DNA of 64,000 bases from Parabacteroides distasonis ATCC 8503 (lineage in GTDB: Bacteria > Bacteroidota > Bacteroidia > Bacteroidales > Tannerellaceae): contig NC_009615.1 of NCBI RefSeq assembly GCF_000012845.1, positions 457,501 through 521,500 on the forward strand, given 5' to 3'. Shown here one piece after another: positions 27,954 to 36,735 of the stretch (within the stretch, counting starts at the first letter, position 1; every line of letters begins with the position of its first letter). The notes beneath the pieces are model-generated. The model ran no database searches. It was not told where the DNA came from and saw only the letters and a program-made list of their open reading frames with translations. The position numbers were made by a program, and so were the translations under genes.

Positions 27954-27982
27954 CAAATGTAGTAAAAAATAACAAAAAACAA
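27954..27982 (-). promoter_or_regulatory. Phase-variable promoter, pointing toward the recombinase
   Basis: On the minus strand TTG (27982-27980), 18-nt spacer, TACATTTG (27961-27954). Predicted start near 27947, so in this orientation it would transcribe leftwards through the left repeat and antisense to the recombinase gene. Confidence 0.75.
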
Positions 27983-28130
27983 GCAATCATTAGGGTTTGT
28001 TTGTGTTTCCAGTTGGATTCTCGTTAAATCTTCGTTCTTATTTCTGATGTATAGACATGGCAATAGAGACGAAATGGCCTCGTATTTCCGAAATCATCAC
28101 GTCCCCCCCTAAAATCGAACATACATTCTT

Positions 28131-28217
28131 GTAGAGATGGGTATACCCCGTCTCATCCCCTCTAAAAGATGTTTTAAATTACTGTCAGACGGTGGGAGAC
28201 GGAGCATGCTCCGTCTC
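28131..28217. repeat. Two GAGACGG-type palindromic elements
   Basis: A perfect 22-bp palindrome at 28196-28217 (arms GAGACGGAGCA, centre ATGC-like) and an imperfect relative at 28131-28154 (GAGATGG-GTATACC-CCGTCTC). Both can form hairpins in either orientation of the segment. They resemble small dispersed palindromes; whether they terminate transcription or are mobile relics is not known. Confidence 0.65.
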
Positions 28218-28251
28218 TACAACTGAGTAATAACCATTCTCCCACCTTTTG

Positions 28252-28271
28252 CGCTACTCACTAAGTAGCCT
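28252..28271 (-). repeat. Right inverted repeat of the invertible promoter segment
   Basis: CGCTACTCACTAAGTAGCCT, exact reverse complement of 27920-27939. Sits 68 bp before the upxY start codon, so it lies in the upxY leader in the ON state. Confidence 0.9.
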
Positions 28272-28339
28272 AATTTCTCACATGGCGAAAAAGGGTTATG
28301 GTGCATATATCAAACTATCTCTTTTAAGCAATCAACGAA

Positions 28340-29002
28340 ATGCGAGCGAATGTTGTAAAAACGGTTGTAAATTCGGTACCTCATGAGGGTATCGACGCCG
28401 TAGGCGTTGAAAGAACCATTCCTGAAAACCCGTTACGGCGAAAATCTGATCAGAAACATTGGTACATCGCTATCGTCAACAACAAGTCCGAGAAACTATG
28501 CCGTGACAAGCTGGAAAAGCGCATAGCCAGTCAGCCGGAAGGCGAGAAGGACTATGAGGTTTATATAGCCTCCCAAAAAGAGATGTGTCTTCTGCCAAGC
28601 GGCAAGCGTAAGCAAGTAGACCGGATCGTCTTCCGTTCCATTGTATTCATCCGTTGCACCGATGTCTTGCGTAGGAAGGAGATCGTGCATCTTCCTTATA
28701 TCAAACGTTTCATGGTAAACATAGCTGGCGAACGGTCTGGAGGCATACGCCCCGTAGCCTTCATTCCGGATGAGCAGATGGTGAAACTCCGTAGGATGCT
28801 GGACGATTCCGAAGAGCCTGTCATTATCGATCCCCGTCCGCTGCCTCTTGGAGCGAGGGTACGTATTAACGGCGGTAAGTTGCATGGTCTAGAAGGTAAC
28901 GTGCTGGAAGTGGAGGATGGCAATCTTAACTTTGTGATCCGTGTAGATCTACTGGGATGTGCCAAAGTAAATATCACCCGTGACCTGCTAGAGCTATTAT
29001 GA
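28340..29002 (+). CDS. upxY: UpxY-family transcription antiterminator of the capsule operon
   Basis: NusG-like factor that lets RNA polymerase read through the long capsule operon. 220 residues: a variable N-terminus (1-38), NusG N-terminal domain (about 39-150, HWYIAIVNNKSEKLCRDKLEK with IVFIRCTDVLRRKEIV), and a C-terminal KOW domain (about 170-215, LGARVRINGGKLHGLEGNV). In B. fragilis each UpxY acts on its own locus by recognising the leader. It is the first gene after the invertible promoter. Nine bases separate it from the next gene, in the usual upxZ position. Confidence 0.93.
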   Translation: MRANVVKTVVNSVPHEGIDAVGVERTIPENPLRRKSDQKHWYIAIVNNKSEKLCRDKLEKRIASQPEGEKDYEVYIASQKEMCLLPSGKRKQVDRIVFRSIVFIRCTDVLRRKEIVHLPYIKRFMVNIAGERSGGIRPVAFIPDEQMVKLRRMLDDSEEPVIIDPRPLPLGARVRINGGKLHGLEGNVLEVEDGNLNFVIRVDLLGCAKVNITRDLLELL

Positions 29003-29011
29003 TACACATAG

Positions 29012-29449
29012 ATGGATACGCACTATGGTAAAAAAGAGGATAGATCCGGAGTACGCCTTATCTCGTTGTTAGGAAACCATTTGAAAGAGATTCTTAAGCG
29101 AGAGTCGGATAATCGTGCCTTCATCCATCTTTACTGTACGGGTCCGTATTGGGTGGCGTTCGAGAAATCAGCTTACCTGTTACGCCAAATATCTTCCCGT
29201 ACCTTAGTGACCCCGTTAAGCCTCACCACGTACCCGTTTCCAATCGTGATGGTCTCTTGGACAGATGGCGAGTTACGTTCCTATACATGTAACCATCTTT
29301 TCCATCGCGAAGGCAATGACTACGGTCGGTTATCCGTCCCTACTCGTACGCTTGACGGTTACAAGGAGTGGCATAAGGAAGAGGTGAGGTGTTTTCCGAT
29401 GCCGGAAGTAAAAACCACGTCCATGGATCGTGACATGGAGATTGATTAA
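29012..29449 (+). CDS. Unknown protein in the upxZ position
   Basis: 145 residues, no signal peptide or membrane segment. I do not recognise its family: it lies where upxZ (inhibitor of foreign UpxY proteins) is found in Bacteroides loci, but I cannot confirm homology by eye. Features: a basic N-terminus (HYGKKEDRSG), an amphipathic helix RLISLLGNHLKEILKRES, then a compact mixed region with FIHLYCTGPYWVAFEKSAYLLRQI and a polar C-terminus. A regulatory role is inferred from position only. Confidence 0.55.
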   Translation: MDTHYGKKEDRSGVRLISLLGNHLKEILKRESDNRAFIHLYCTGPYWVAFEKSAYLLRQISSRTLVTPLSLTTYPFPIVMVSWTDGELRSYTCNHLFHREGNDYGRLSVPTRTLDGYKEWHKEEVRCFPMPEVKTTSMDRDMEID

Positions 29450-29672
29450 AGATACTTCTGAGGTTCAAGAGAGCCTCCAATCAAGAATATATTATCGCTA
29501 GGTCGCAATTAGAAAATGAGAATTAGGCGGCCGATATCGATCAAGAGGTCAGCTATCTCTAGTAGCGAGGAGAGTCCCTTTTTCTTTAACCGATAGACTA
29601 GACTCTTGCTTTAGCTTATACCACTCCAACCACTTGAGAGGTTCGGTCGCTTATTATTATAGTTAGATAGAT
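29450..29672 (+). promoter_or_regulatory. Leader before the first capsule biosynthesis gene
   Basis: 223 bp with no gene. It contains a weak hairpin GAGGT/GCCTC near 29461-29478 and a CTCT/AGAG stem near 29557-29574 followed by TCCCTTTTTCTTT, which could be a leaky terminator that UpxY-modified polymerase passes. No promoter box is clear. Low certainty. Confidence 0.3.
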
Positions 29673-31637
29673 ATGAATAAAACAAATATGGAAAAGGTGA
29701 AATATCGTTATAATCGCTGGCGTTTAGCGCTGGGGCGTCTGGTAAATTTGCGGTATATCAACCGCTGGATCATTTTTTGTGCGGATCTTTTCATTTCCCT
29801 ATGTGTATCTTTGATAGGAGTGCTGGGATTATTGTCCATCATGCATGTATACATAAGCGGGATTAGTGTATTAAAGGTAGGAATAGCTTCCTTTGTGGCC
29901 AGTATCCTTTCTTTTCTTACGTTCAAGGTTTATCACGGGGTGATCCGTCATTCCACGCTACGTGGACTATGGAGGATTGGTGGTGTCGCCATCACAAAAT
30001 CCATCCTCATGTTCATACTGCTTCATCTTTTGAGGGCGAATTTCAATTCCTCTATATATTGGGTGGGAGGGATAACCGATTGTATGTTGACGATTGTTCT
30101 GCTGATCACCTTACGTGTATTCGTGATTAATGTATATAATAGCGTGTTGTCCCAACTTGGAAAAAAGCGCAAGCGTGTACTGGTGTTCGGTATGGATGAG
30201 GATAGCGTGATGATAGCCACATCACCCAACCGGCAAGTATTCATGCAAAATTATAGCATCATCGGCTTCTTGACGTTTGGTAGCGCTAAAAAGAACCTTC
30301 GCATAGCGGAACTTCCCGTTTACCAGATCGAGGACATTGATGACTTGTTGCGTCTGATCCCCAGAAATAACTTGGATGGTATCCTTTTCCCGAATATAAA
30401 GACCGTCCGACGAGAAGGTGATCGTTTGATTCATTATTGCGAGCAGGCCTCCTTGAAGCCTCTCGTGGTTCCTGATATGGAGGAGGTCCATGAGGGCGGA
30501 ATGAAGCGTTCAGTCCGTGAGATCCGTATTGAGGACTTGCTGGGTCGTGAGGAGATCAGTATAAATCTGGGCGAGATCGGTCTCTTATTGAAAGATAAGA
30601 CGATCCTTGTTACGGGAGCGGCCGGTAGCATTGGTAGCGAGATCTGCCGCCAGCTGGCGCATTTCCCGATCAAGAAATTGATCTGCCTTGATGCCGCCGA
30701 GACTCCGATGCATGACTTACGCCTGGAATTGGAGGAGAAGTATAAGGAACTGGATTTTGTACCTATCATAGGCGATGTCCGGAATCCGGACCGTGTAGAT
30801 TACGTATTCCGCAATTGGCATCCCCAGGTAGTATTCCATGCGGCAGCTTATAAGCACGTCCCCTTGATGGAAGAGAACCCTTGCGAGGCTGTTCGTACCA
30901 ACGTGTTTGGTACCCGAGTGATAGCGGATGCCGCCGTAAGCTATGGTGTAGAGAAATTCGTGATGATCAGTACGGATAAGGCCGTTAATCCAACGAATAT
31001 CATGGGATGTAGCAAGCGCCTCGCTGAGATATATGTGCAGAGCTTGAGTGTGGCGATCAGTAAGGGGGCTCTAGCGGGAAACACTAAGTTTATCACGACC
31101 CGTTTCGGTAATGTATTAGGAAGTAATGGCTCCGTGATACCTCGTTTTCGCGATCAGATCGCCAAAGGAGGCCCAGTTACGGTAACCCATCCCGATATCA
31201 TCCGCTACTTCATGACAATCCCCGAAGCCTGCCGTTTGGTGTTGGAAGCCGGTACGATGGGCAAGGGCGGCGAGATATTCATCTTTGATATGGGTGAGCC
31301 GGTCAAGATCGCTGACTTAGCGAAGCGTATGATCGAGCTTTCTGGTTTGCAGGTGGATAAAGACATAGAGATTAAATACACAGGTCTTCGTCCCGGTGAG
31401 AAATTATATGAGGAACTATTGAGCAACAAGGAGAATACGAAGGAAACCCCTCATGAGAAGATTCGTGTGGCAGCAGTCCGGGAGTACGCCTACAAGGATG
31501 TGGTAGAGCACATTGATCTATTAGCTGAATTATCCCTTCATGTACATATTCTTCCTATGGTGAGAGAGATGAAATCCTTCGTCCCCGAGTTCAAGAGCCA
31601 AAACTCTCAATTCACGAGATTGGACGGAGTGAATTAG
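29673..31637 (+). CDS. Membrane UDP-GlcNAc-type 4,6-dehydratase (FlaA1/WbpM/PglF type)
   Basis: Converts a UDP-N-acetylhexosamine to the 4-keto-6-deoxy sugar, the first step to bacillosamine- or quinovosamine-type sugars. 654 residues: four N-terminal membrane helices (about 30-150), a CoA-binding-like region (about 165-290) and an SDR domain from about 305. NAD loop TGAAGSIGSEI, AAAYKHVPLMEENP, catalytic STDKAVNPTNIMGCSK and the C-terminal TGLRPGEKLYEELL are present. The typical Tyr is replaced by Met in the MGCSK motif, as in this large WbpM-type group. First structural gene of the capsule operon. Confidence 0.93.
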   Translation: MNKTNMEKVKYRYNRWRLALGRLVNLRYINRWIIFCADLFISLCVSLIGVLGLLSIMHVYISGISVLKVGIASFVASILSFLTFKVYHGVIRHSTLRGLWRIGGVAITKSILMFILLHLLRANFNSSIYWVGGITDCMLTIVLLITLRVFVINVYNSVLSQLGKKRKRVLVFGMDEDSVMIATSPNRQVFMQNYSIIGFLTFGSAKKNLRIAELPVYQIEDIDDLLRLIPRNNLDGILFPNIKTVRREGDRLIHYCEQASLKPLVVPDMEEVHEGGMKRSVREIRIEDLLGREEISINLGEIGLLLKDKTILVTGAAGSIGSEICRQLAHFPIKKLICLDAAETPMHDLRLELEEKYKELDFVPIIGDVRNPDRVDYVFRNWHPQVVFHAAAYKHVPLMEENPCEAVRTNVFGTRVIADAAVSYGVEKFVMISTDKAVNPTNIMGCSKRLAEIYVQSLSVAISKGALAGNTKFITTRFGNVLGSNGSVIPRFRDQIAKGGPVTVTHPDIIRYFMTIPEACRLVLEAGTMGKGGEIFIFDMGEPVKIADLAKRMIELSGLQVDKDIEIKYTGLRPGEKLYEELLSNKENTKETPHEKIRVAAVREYAYKDVVEHIDLLAELSLHVHILPMVREMKSFVPEFKSQNSQFTRLDGVN

Positions 31638-31672
31638 CAATTTAGTTAGTAGATTATAAATCTGAATTATAA

Positions 31673-32101
31673 ATGATTATCGCAGTAGATTTTGACGGAA
31701 CAATCGTTGAGCATAAATATCCGGCGATAGGGAAGGAGATCCCTTTCGCTTTCGAGACATTGAGAAAGTTACAAACAGAACACCACAAGCTGATCTTATG
31801 GAGTGTGCGAGAGGGCAAGCTTTTGGATGAGGCTGTCACCTTTTGCCGAGAGCGGGGCTTGGAGTTTTACGCCGTGAACCGAGATTATCCGGAAGAAGAG
31901 AAAAAACTGAACAACCATTTCTCCCGTAAGCTGAAGGCCGATATTTTTATTGATGACCGTAATCTTGGTGGTCTCCCGGACTGGGGTATGATTTACGAGA
32001 TGGTGAGTAAAAGACTTTCCTATGAGGATTTAATGCGGAAATACGAGTCGGAATACGAACCGGAGAAACCGAAAGGCCTTTTCTCTCGTTTGTTTCGCTA
32101 A
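31673..32101 (+). CDS. HAD-like phosphatase, BT0820 type
   Basis: 142-residue small HAD hydrolase. Nucleophile motif DFDGTIVEH (Asp6, Asp8) at the very N-terminus, LILWSVREG for motif II, and DIFIDDRNLGG for motif IV; motif III Lys is likely in the SRKLKAD segment. Similar short HAD proteins lie in many Bacteroidota capsule loci between dehydratase and Wza genes. Substrate unknown; a sugar phosphate or lipid phosphate is plausible. The C-terminal 25 residues are charged. Confidence 0.8.
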   Translation: MIIAVDFDGTIVEHKYPAIGKEIPFAFETLRKLQTEHHKLILWSVREGKLLDEAVTFCRERGLEFYAVNRDYPEEEKKLNNHFSRKLKADIFIDDRNLGGLPDWGMIYEMVSKRLSYEDLMRKYESEYEPEKPKGLFSRLFR

Positions 32102-32151
32102 ATCCATATCATTCTGTGTTCAATGAAATAAAAAAAAGATAACAAAATAAT

Positions 32152-32949
32152 ATGAAAATCAAAAGATTACTACTTTTATTAGCTCTACCTCTATTGGTGG
32201 CGAGTTGTACTTCTTACAAGAACGTACCATACCTCCAGAACCCAGAGGCAGTGAACGATTTTGAGGAGACCCTTCCGTTGTATGACGCCAAGATCATGCC
32301 AAAAGACTTGTTGAGCATCACGGTCAATACGACAGACCCGAAGGCTGCGACTCCATTCAACTTGACGGTACAGACTCCAATCAATGCGGCTTTGACAAAT
32401 ATCAGTACGACCACGCAACCGACCATGCAGCAATACTTGGTGAATAATAAAGGAGAGATCGATTTCCCTGTTATCGGTCGCTTGGAAGTGGGTGGTCTCA
32501 CCAAGAACGAGGCGGAGGACTTGATTCGTGAGCGTTTGAAACCTTATTTGAAGGAATCCCCGATCGTTACGGTCCGTATGGCTAATTACAAGATCTCCGT
32601 GTTGGGTGAGGTGGCCCGTCCGGGTAGCTTCACGATCGGCAACGAGAAGGTGAACGTTCTGGAGGCTTTGGCGATGGCAGGTGATATGACGATTTACGGT
32701 GTCCGTGATAACGTCAAGCTGATCCGTGAGGACGTGAACGGTAAGCGTGAGATCATTAACTTGAATTTGAATAATGCCGAAGTCGTGACTTCCCCGTATT
32801 ATTACCTGAAGCAAAACGATATTATTTACGTGACCCCGAACAAGACGAAGGCTAAGAACTCCGATATCGGTAACAGCACGACCCTTTGGGTAAGCTCACT
32901 CTCGATTCTGGTATCTATTGCCGGCCTGTTGGTAAACATACTTAAGTAA
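32152..32949 (+). CDS. Capsule export lipoprotein, Wza type
   Basis: Outer-membrane polysaccharide export channel component. 265 residues with lipoprotein signal LLVASC (Cys19), an N-terminal Poly_export domain (about 45-140, PKDLLSITVNTTD, GEIDFPVIGRLEVGGLTKNEAEDLI) and a SLBB domain (about 145-215, SVLGEVARPGSFTI). A C-terminal hydrophobic stretch (WVSSLSILVSIAGLLVNIL) probably forms the amphipathic or membrane-spanning end. Works with the Wzc gene that follows after 30 nt. Confidence 0.95.
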   Translation: MKIKRLLLLLALPLLVASCTSYKNVPYLQNPEAVNDFEETLPLYDAKIMPKDLLSITVNTTDPKAATPFNLTVQTPINAALTNISTTTQPTMQQYLVNNKGEIDFPVIGRLEVGGLTKNEAEDLIRERLKPYLKESPIVTVRMANYKISVLGEVARPGSFTIGNEKVNVLEALAMAGDMTIYGVRDNVKLIREDVNGKREIINLNLNNAEVVTSPYYYLKQNDIIYVTPNKTKAKNSDIGNSTTLWVSSLSILVSIAGLLVNILK

Positions 32950-32975
32950 TTGAAAATTGAGAATTGAAAATTAAG
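32948..32975 (+). repeat. AATTGAAAATTGA-type intergenic repeat, copy 2
   Basis: AATTGAAAATTGAGAATTG and a further ATTGAAAATTA fill the gap between the Wza and Wzc genes and end just before the purine-rich start region. Confidence 0.6.
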
Positions 32976-32979
32976 AGAG

Positions 32980-35427
32980 ATGATAGACGAACGGATAAAT
33001 AATAACACTGGGATAGAGAACGAGGAACAAGAGATTGATTTGGTCGCTCTTTTATTTAAATACCTTTTTTATTGGCGTTGGTTTGTGGCTAGTATATTGA
33101 TATGTTGCATCGCCACTTACCTGTTTCTTCGTTATCAAACGCCTGTATATAACATTTCCAGTTCCGTGTTGATAAAGGAGGAGGATAAGCGAAGCGGTTC
33201 GGGCAACAATCCGTTGGCGGCCATTCAAGACTTGGGAATGTTTTCCATGACAAATAATTTTGATAACGAGGTGGAGATATTGAAATCCCGTACATTGATA
33301 AAAAAAGTCGTGAACGACCTGAATTTATATGTTCGTGTAGCGGAAAAGCGAGCGTTCGGTTATGCGATGCCTCTTTATAAGAATAGTCCGGTGCGGATTT
33401 ATATGACACCAGAAGAGGCCGATAAATTGGAGGAACCGATTAAGCTGGATTTTACATTTACAAAAACAGGAAAATTGTCTGTTAAGGCTGAATATGTGCA
33501 AGATAAGGAAGAGCAAGAGATAGAACAGGCATTTGATCAATTGCCGGCGGTGTTACCAACACCTGTGGGTGTTTTAAGCTTTACGCGAGGCGATACCTTG
33601 TATATGGAAGAAGAGGAAATCGCTTTACGTGTTACCATAAATACGCCGACGGAGACCGCCGAGGATTATATGAAAGACTTGAGCGTGACCGCCTCTTCCC
33701 AGACCACGACGATAGCGAAGATCAGCGTGAACAATACAGTAAAGGAGCGAGGCGTGGATTTCGTGAATCGTTTGGTTGCGTTCTATAATCAAGACGCGAA
33801 CGATGAGAAGAATGAGGTAGCTCAGAAAACCGCTGAGTTCATAGAGGAGCGTATCGGTATAATTAACCATGAGTTGGGTACGGCGGAGAGCGAGTTGGCG
33901 GATTTCAAGCAACGATCCGGTCTGACGGATTTGACAAGTGATGCCCGTCTAGCCTTACAAGAGAGTTCCAAGTATGAGCAGCAACGTACGGAGAACGCTA
34001 CACAGATCAGCTTGGTTCAATTTCTGCGTACCTATATCAACGATCCGGTCAACAAGGAAGAGGTAATTCCTGCAAACGTAGGGTTACAGGATCAAAACCT
34101 CACTAGGGTGATTGAACAATATAACACGATGATCATCGAGCGTAAACGTTTATTACGTACCTCTTCGGAAAATAACCCGGCGGTGATAAACATGAACACC
34201 GGCGTTGAGGCGATGAGACGCAATGTCGAGACAACCGTGAATAGTGTCTTGCGAGGACTACAAATCGCCCAGAAAGATATTGAGCGTCAGGCTAGTAAAT
34301 TTGAGAGCCGGATTAGTGATGCTCCAAAGCAAGAGAAAGAGTTCATGACTATTTCTCGCCAACAAGAAATCAAGGCGACTTTATATATCATGCTGTTGCA
34401 GAAGCGGGAGGAAAATGCGATCACATTGGCAGCCACGGCTAATAATGGTCGTATTGTAGAGGAACCATTATCCGGGAAGGATCCTGTGGCTCCCAAGAAG
34501 CTAGTGTTTTTATTGGCTGCGTTTGTGGTGGGCCTGTTTATTCCGGTGGGAATCATCTTTGTCGTGGAATTATTGAAATATAAGATCGAGAATCGTGGCG
34601 ACGTGGAGCAATTGACGAATGTTCCGATTTTGGGCGAATTGCCCTTGTGTGGTCATAAATCCTCCGATAAGGGAGCGATCGTAGTACGTGAGAATAAAAA
34701 CGACATGATGGAGGAGACCTTCCGGGGTTTGCGGACCAATCTGCTCTTTATGCTCCGGAAAGATCAAAAGGTCATACTTTTTTCTTCTACGCAGCCCGGA
34801 GAAGGTAAGTCTTTCGTGACTGGAAATCTCGCTGTCAGCTTGGCTTATTTGGGAAAGAAGGTGGTAGTGGTTGGTATGGATATCCGTAAGCCGGGCTTGA
34901 ATAAGGTCTTCGATTTATCGAAAAGGCAGGAAGGAATATCTAATTATCTGATGGATCCGGAGGATAAGGATCTTTTTGATCTTGTGCAGCCTTCCGGCAT
35001 CAGTCCGAACCTGGATATCCTTTTAGGAGGAACGATTCCCCCGAACCCGACGGAACTGGTAGCCCGTGATACCTTGGAGAAGGCGATAGAGCAATTGAAA
35101 TCCCGTTATGACTACGTGTTGCTGGATACAGCCCCGATCGGTATGGTAACTGATACGGCCATAATAAGCCGTGTGGCCGACATGTGTGTTTATGTCTGCC
35201 GTGCGGACGTGACCCCGAAAGCCGCGTTCTGCTACATTAATGTTCTTAGGGACGAGCATAAATTTGACAAGTTGGCGGTAGTGATCAATGGAATCGACCT
35301 GAGTAAACGTAAGAACACCTATGGTTACGGTTATGGTAAGAAATATGGTTATGGCTATGGTAAACATTATGGTTATGGATACGGCTATGGGTATGGTTTT
35401 GAGGCAGAGAATAAGAAAAGAAAATAA
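32980..35427 (+). CDS. Capsule chain-length regulator and tyrosine kinase, Wzc type
   Basis: 815-residue inner-membrane protein controlling capsule polymerisation and export. Wzz domain with a first helix at about 33-52 and a second at about 505-530; between them a coiled-coil periplasmic part (about 270-490). The C-terminal BY-kinase domain has Walker A STQPGEGKS (603-611), Walker A' VVVVGMDIRKPG and Walker B DYVLLDTAP. The last 35 residues form a Tyr/Gly repeat (YGYGYGKKYGYGYG... to about 808), an unusually regular version of the autophosphorylated tyrosine cluster. Confidence 0.96.
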   Translation: MIDERINNNTGIENEEQEIDLVALLFKYLFYWRWFVASILICCIATYLFLRYQTPVYNISSSVLIKEEDKRSGSGNNPLAAIQDLGMFSMTNNFDNEVEILKSRTLIKKVVNDLNLYVRVAEKRAFGYAMPLYKNSPVRIYMTPEEADKLEEPIKLDFTFTKTGKLSVKAEYVQDKEEQEIEQAFDQLPAVLPTPVGVLSFTRGDTLYMEEEEIALRVTINTPTETAEDYMKDLSVTASSQTTTIAKISVNNTVKERGVDFVNRLVAFYNQDANDEKNEVAQKTAEFIEERIGIINHELGTAESELADFKQRSGLTDLTSDARLALQESSKYEQQRTENATQISLVQFLRTYINDPVNKEEVIPANVGLQDQNLTRVIEQYNTMIIERKRLLRTSSENNPAVINMNTGVEAMRRNVETTVNSVLRGLQIAQKDIERQASKFESRISDAPKQEKEFMTISRQQEIKATLYIMLLQKREENAITLAATANNGRIVEEPLSGKDPVAPKKLVFLLAAFVVGLFIPVGIIFVVELLKYKIENRGDVEQLTNVPILGELPLCGHKSSDKGAIVVRENKNDMMEETFRGLRTNLLFMLRKDQKVILFSSTQPGEGKSFVTGNLAVSLAYLGKKVVVVGMDIRKPGLNKVFDLSKRQEGISNYLMDPEDKDLFDLVQPSGISPNLDILLGGTIPPNPTELVARDTLEKAIEQLKSRYDYVLLDTAPIGMVTDTAIISRVADMCVYVCRADVTPKAAFCYINVLRDEHKFDKLAVVINGIDLSKRKNTYGYGYGKKYGYGYGKHYGYGYGYGYGFEAENKKRK

Positions 35428-35433
35428 CTGGAT

Positions 35434-36720
35434 ATGAAGAGAGAGGATCAAGACTTCAAATTAAAACAAATAACACCGTTTGCTTCTAAAATATGGCTGA
35501 GTTCTCCTACGATGCATGGAGATGAAATCAAATATATAATAGAGGCATATGAGAGTAATTGGATGTCTACCGTGGGCAAGAATATTAATGAGGTAGAACG
35601 TCTGGCTTGTGAGAAGATTGGTTGTCAGTATGCGGTTGCATTGTCAGCTGGGACAGCCGCTTTGCATATGGCGGTTCGGTTGGCCGGGGTAAAACCCGGT
35701 GATAAGGTCTTTTGTTCGGATATGACCTTTGACGCTACGGTAAATCCGGTTGTCTACGAGGGTGGAGTACCCGTGTTTATCGACACGGAATATGATACTT
35801 GGAATATGGATCCGATTGCGTTAGAGAAAGCCTTCGAAATTTATCCGGAAGTGAAGGTCGTTGTGGTCGCTCATCTCTATGGGACACCGGGCAAGATCGA
35901 TGAAATCCGGGCTATTTGTCAGAGGCATGATGCTATTATCATAGAGGATGCGGCGGAATCGTTGGGTGCCTCTTATAAAGGTGTACAAACCGGAACTTTT
36001 GGTCATTACAACGCTATTTCATTTAATGGCAATAAAATTATCACGGGATCTTCTGGGGGAATGTTATTGACGGATGATTTGGAGGCAGCGAACAAAGTAC
36101 GTAAATGGTCTACCCAATCCCGAGAGAATGCCCCTTGGTATCAACATGAGGAACTGGGATATAATTATCGCATGAGTAACGTGATAGCGGGAGTGGTAAG
36201 AGGTCAATTCCCTTATCTGGAGGAACATATCGCTCAAAAGAAGGCTATTTATGAAGGATATAAATCGGGATTTAAGGATCTTCCGGTAACCATGAATCCG
36301 TTTGATGCGAGGCATTCCGAACCCAATTATTGGCTGTCTTGCCTATTGATTGACGAGGATGCTATGTGTAAGCAAGTATGCGGGGAGTGCGATGCTTTAT
36401 ATATCAGTGAATCCGGAAAAAGTTGTCCGACTGAGATCTTGGAAAAACTTGCCCAATATAATGCGGAGGGCCGTCCTGTCTGGAAGCCCATGCACATGCA
36501 ACCTATTTATCGGATGAATGGATTTGTTACCCGGGAAGGTAACGGCCGGGCGAAGACAAATGCGTACATAAGTGGTAGTGTCCGTGGAAAGGATGGCAAG
36601 CCGTTGGATGTAGGCATGGATATTTTTCATAGAGGTTTGTGCCTGCCTTCGGATAACAAGATGACGGTGGAGCAGCAAGAGGTGGTGATAGAGATTGTTC
36701 GGAGATGTTTTTATAGGTGA
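35434..36720 (+). CDS. DegT/DnrJ/EryC1 aminotransferase, PglE-like
   Basis: PLP aminotransferase that converts the 4-keto sugar made by the upstream dehydratase to a 4-amino sugar. 428 residues. PLP-binding motifs: SAGTAALHMAVRL, the aspartate motif IIEDAAESLGA, and the Schiff-base Lys in FNGNKIITGSSGG. The C-terminal WKPMHMQPIY and HRGLCLPS segments are family signatures. It is longer than Campylobacter PglE by two inserted stretches around CGECDALYISESGKSC and REGNGRAKTNAYISG, which are also common in Bacteroidota versions as far as I recall. Six bases after Wzc. Confidence 0.92.
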   Translation: MKREDQDFKLKQITPFASKIWLSSPTMHGDEIKYIIEAYESNWMSTVGKNINEVERLACEKIGCQYAVALSAGTAALHMAVRLAGVKPGDKVFCSDMTFDATVNPVVYEGGVPVFIDTEYDTWNMDPIALEKAFEIYPEVKVVVVAHLYGTPGKIDEIRAICQRHDAIIIEDAAESLGASYKGVQTGTFGHYNAISFNGNKIITGSSGGMLLTDDLEAANKVRKWSTQSRENAPWYQHEELGYNYRMSNVIAGVVRGQFPYLEEHIAQKKAIYEGYKSGFKDLPVTMNPFDARHSEPNYWLSCLLIDEDAMCKQVCGECDALYISESGKSCPTEILEKLAQYNAEGRPVWKPMHMQPIYRMNGFVTREGNGRAKTNAYISGSVRGKDGKPLDVGMDIFHRGLCLPSDNKMTVEQQEVVIEIVRRCFYR

Positions 36721-36735
36721 TTAATAGTGATTTTA

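Larger units (their letters stand above)
27940..28251. promoter_or_regulatory. 312-bp invertible promoter segment, OFF orientation
   Basis: Non-coding segment bounded by the 20-bp inverted repeats, between the recombinase and upxY. It contains one good promoter on the minus strand and two palindromic elements. No TAnnTTTG box faces upxY as assembled. Inversion would place the promoter at about 28209-28237 reading into upxY with a leader near 95 nt. The layout matches the invertible capsule promoters known from Bacteroides fragilis and Parabacteroides. Confidence 0.85.

Noticed and set aside
35434..36720. Fusion or novel domain in the aminotransferase because of extra length
   Set aside because: The two inserts appear, as far as I recall, in other Bacteroidota versions, so they are not unusual.
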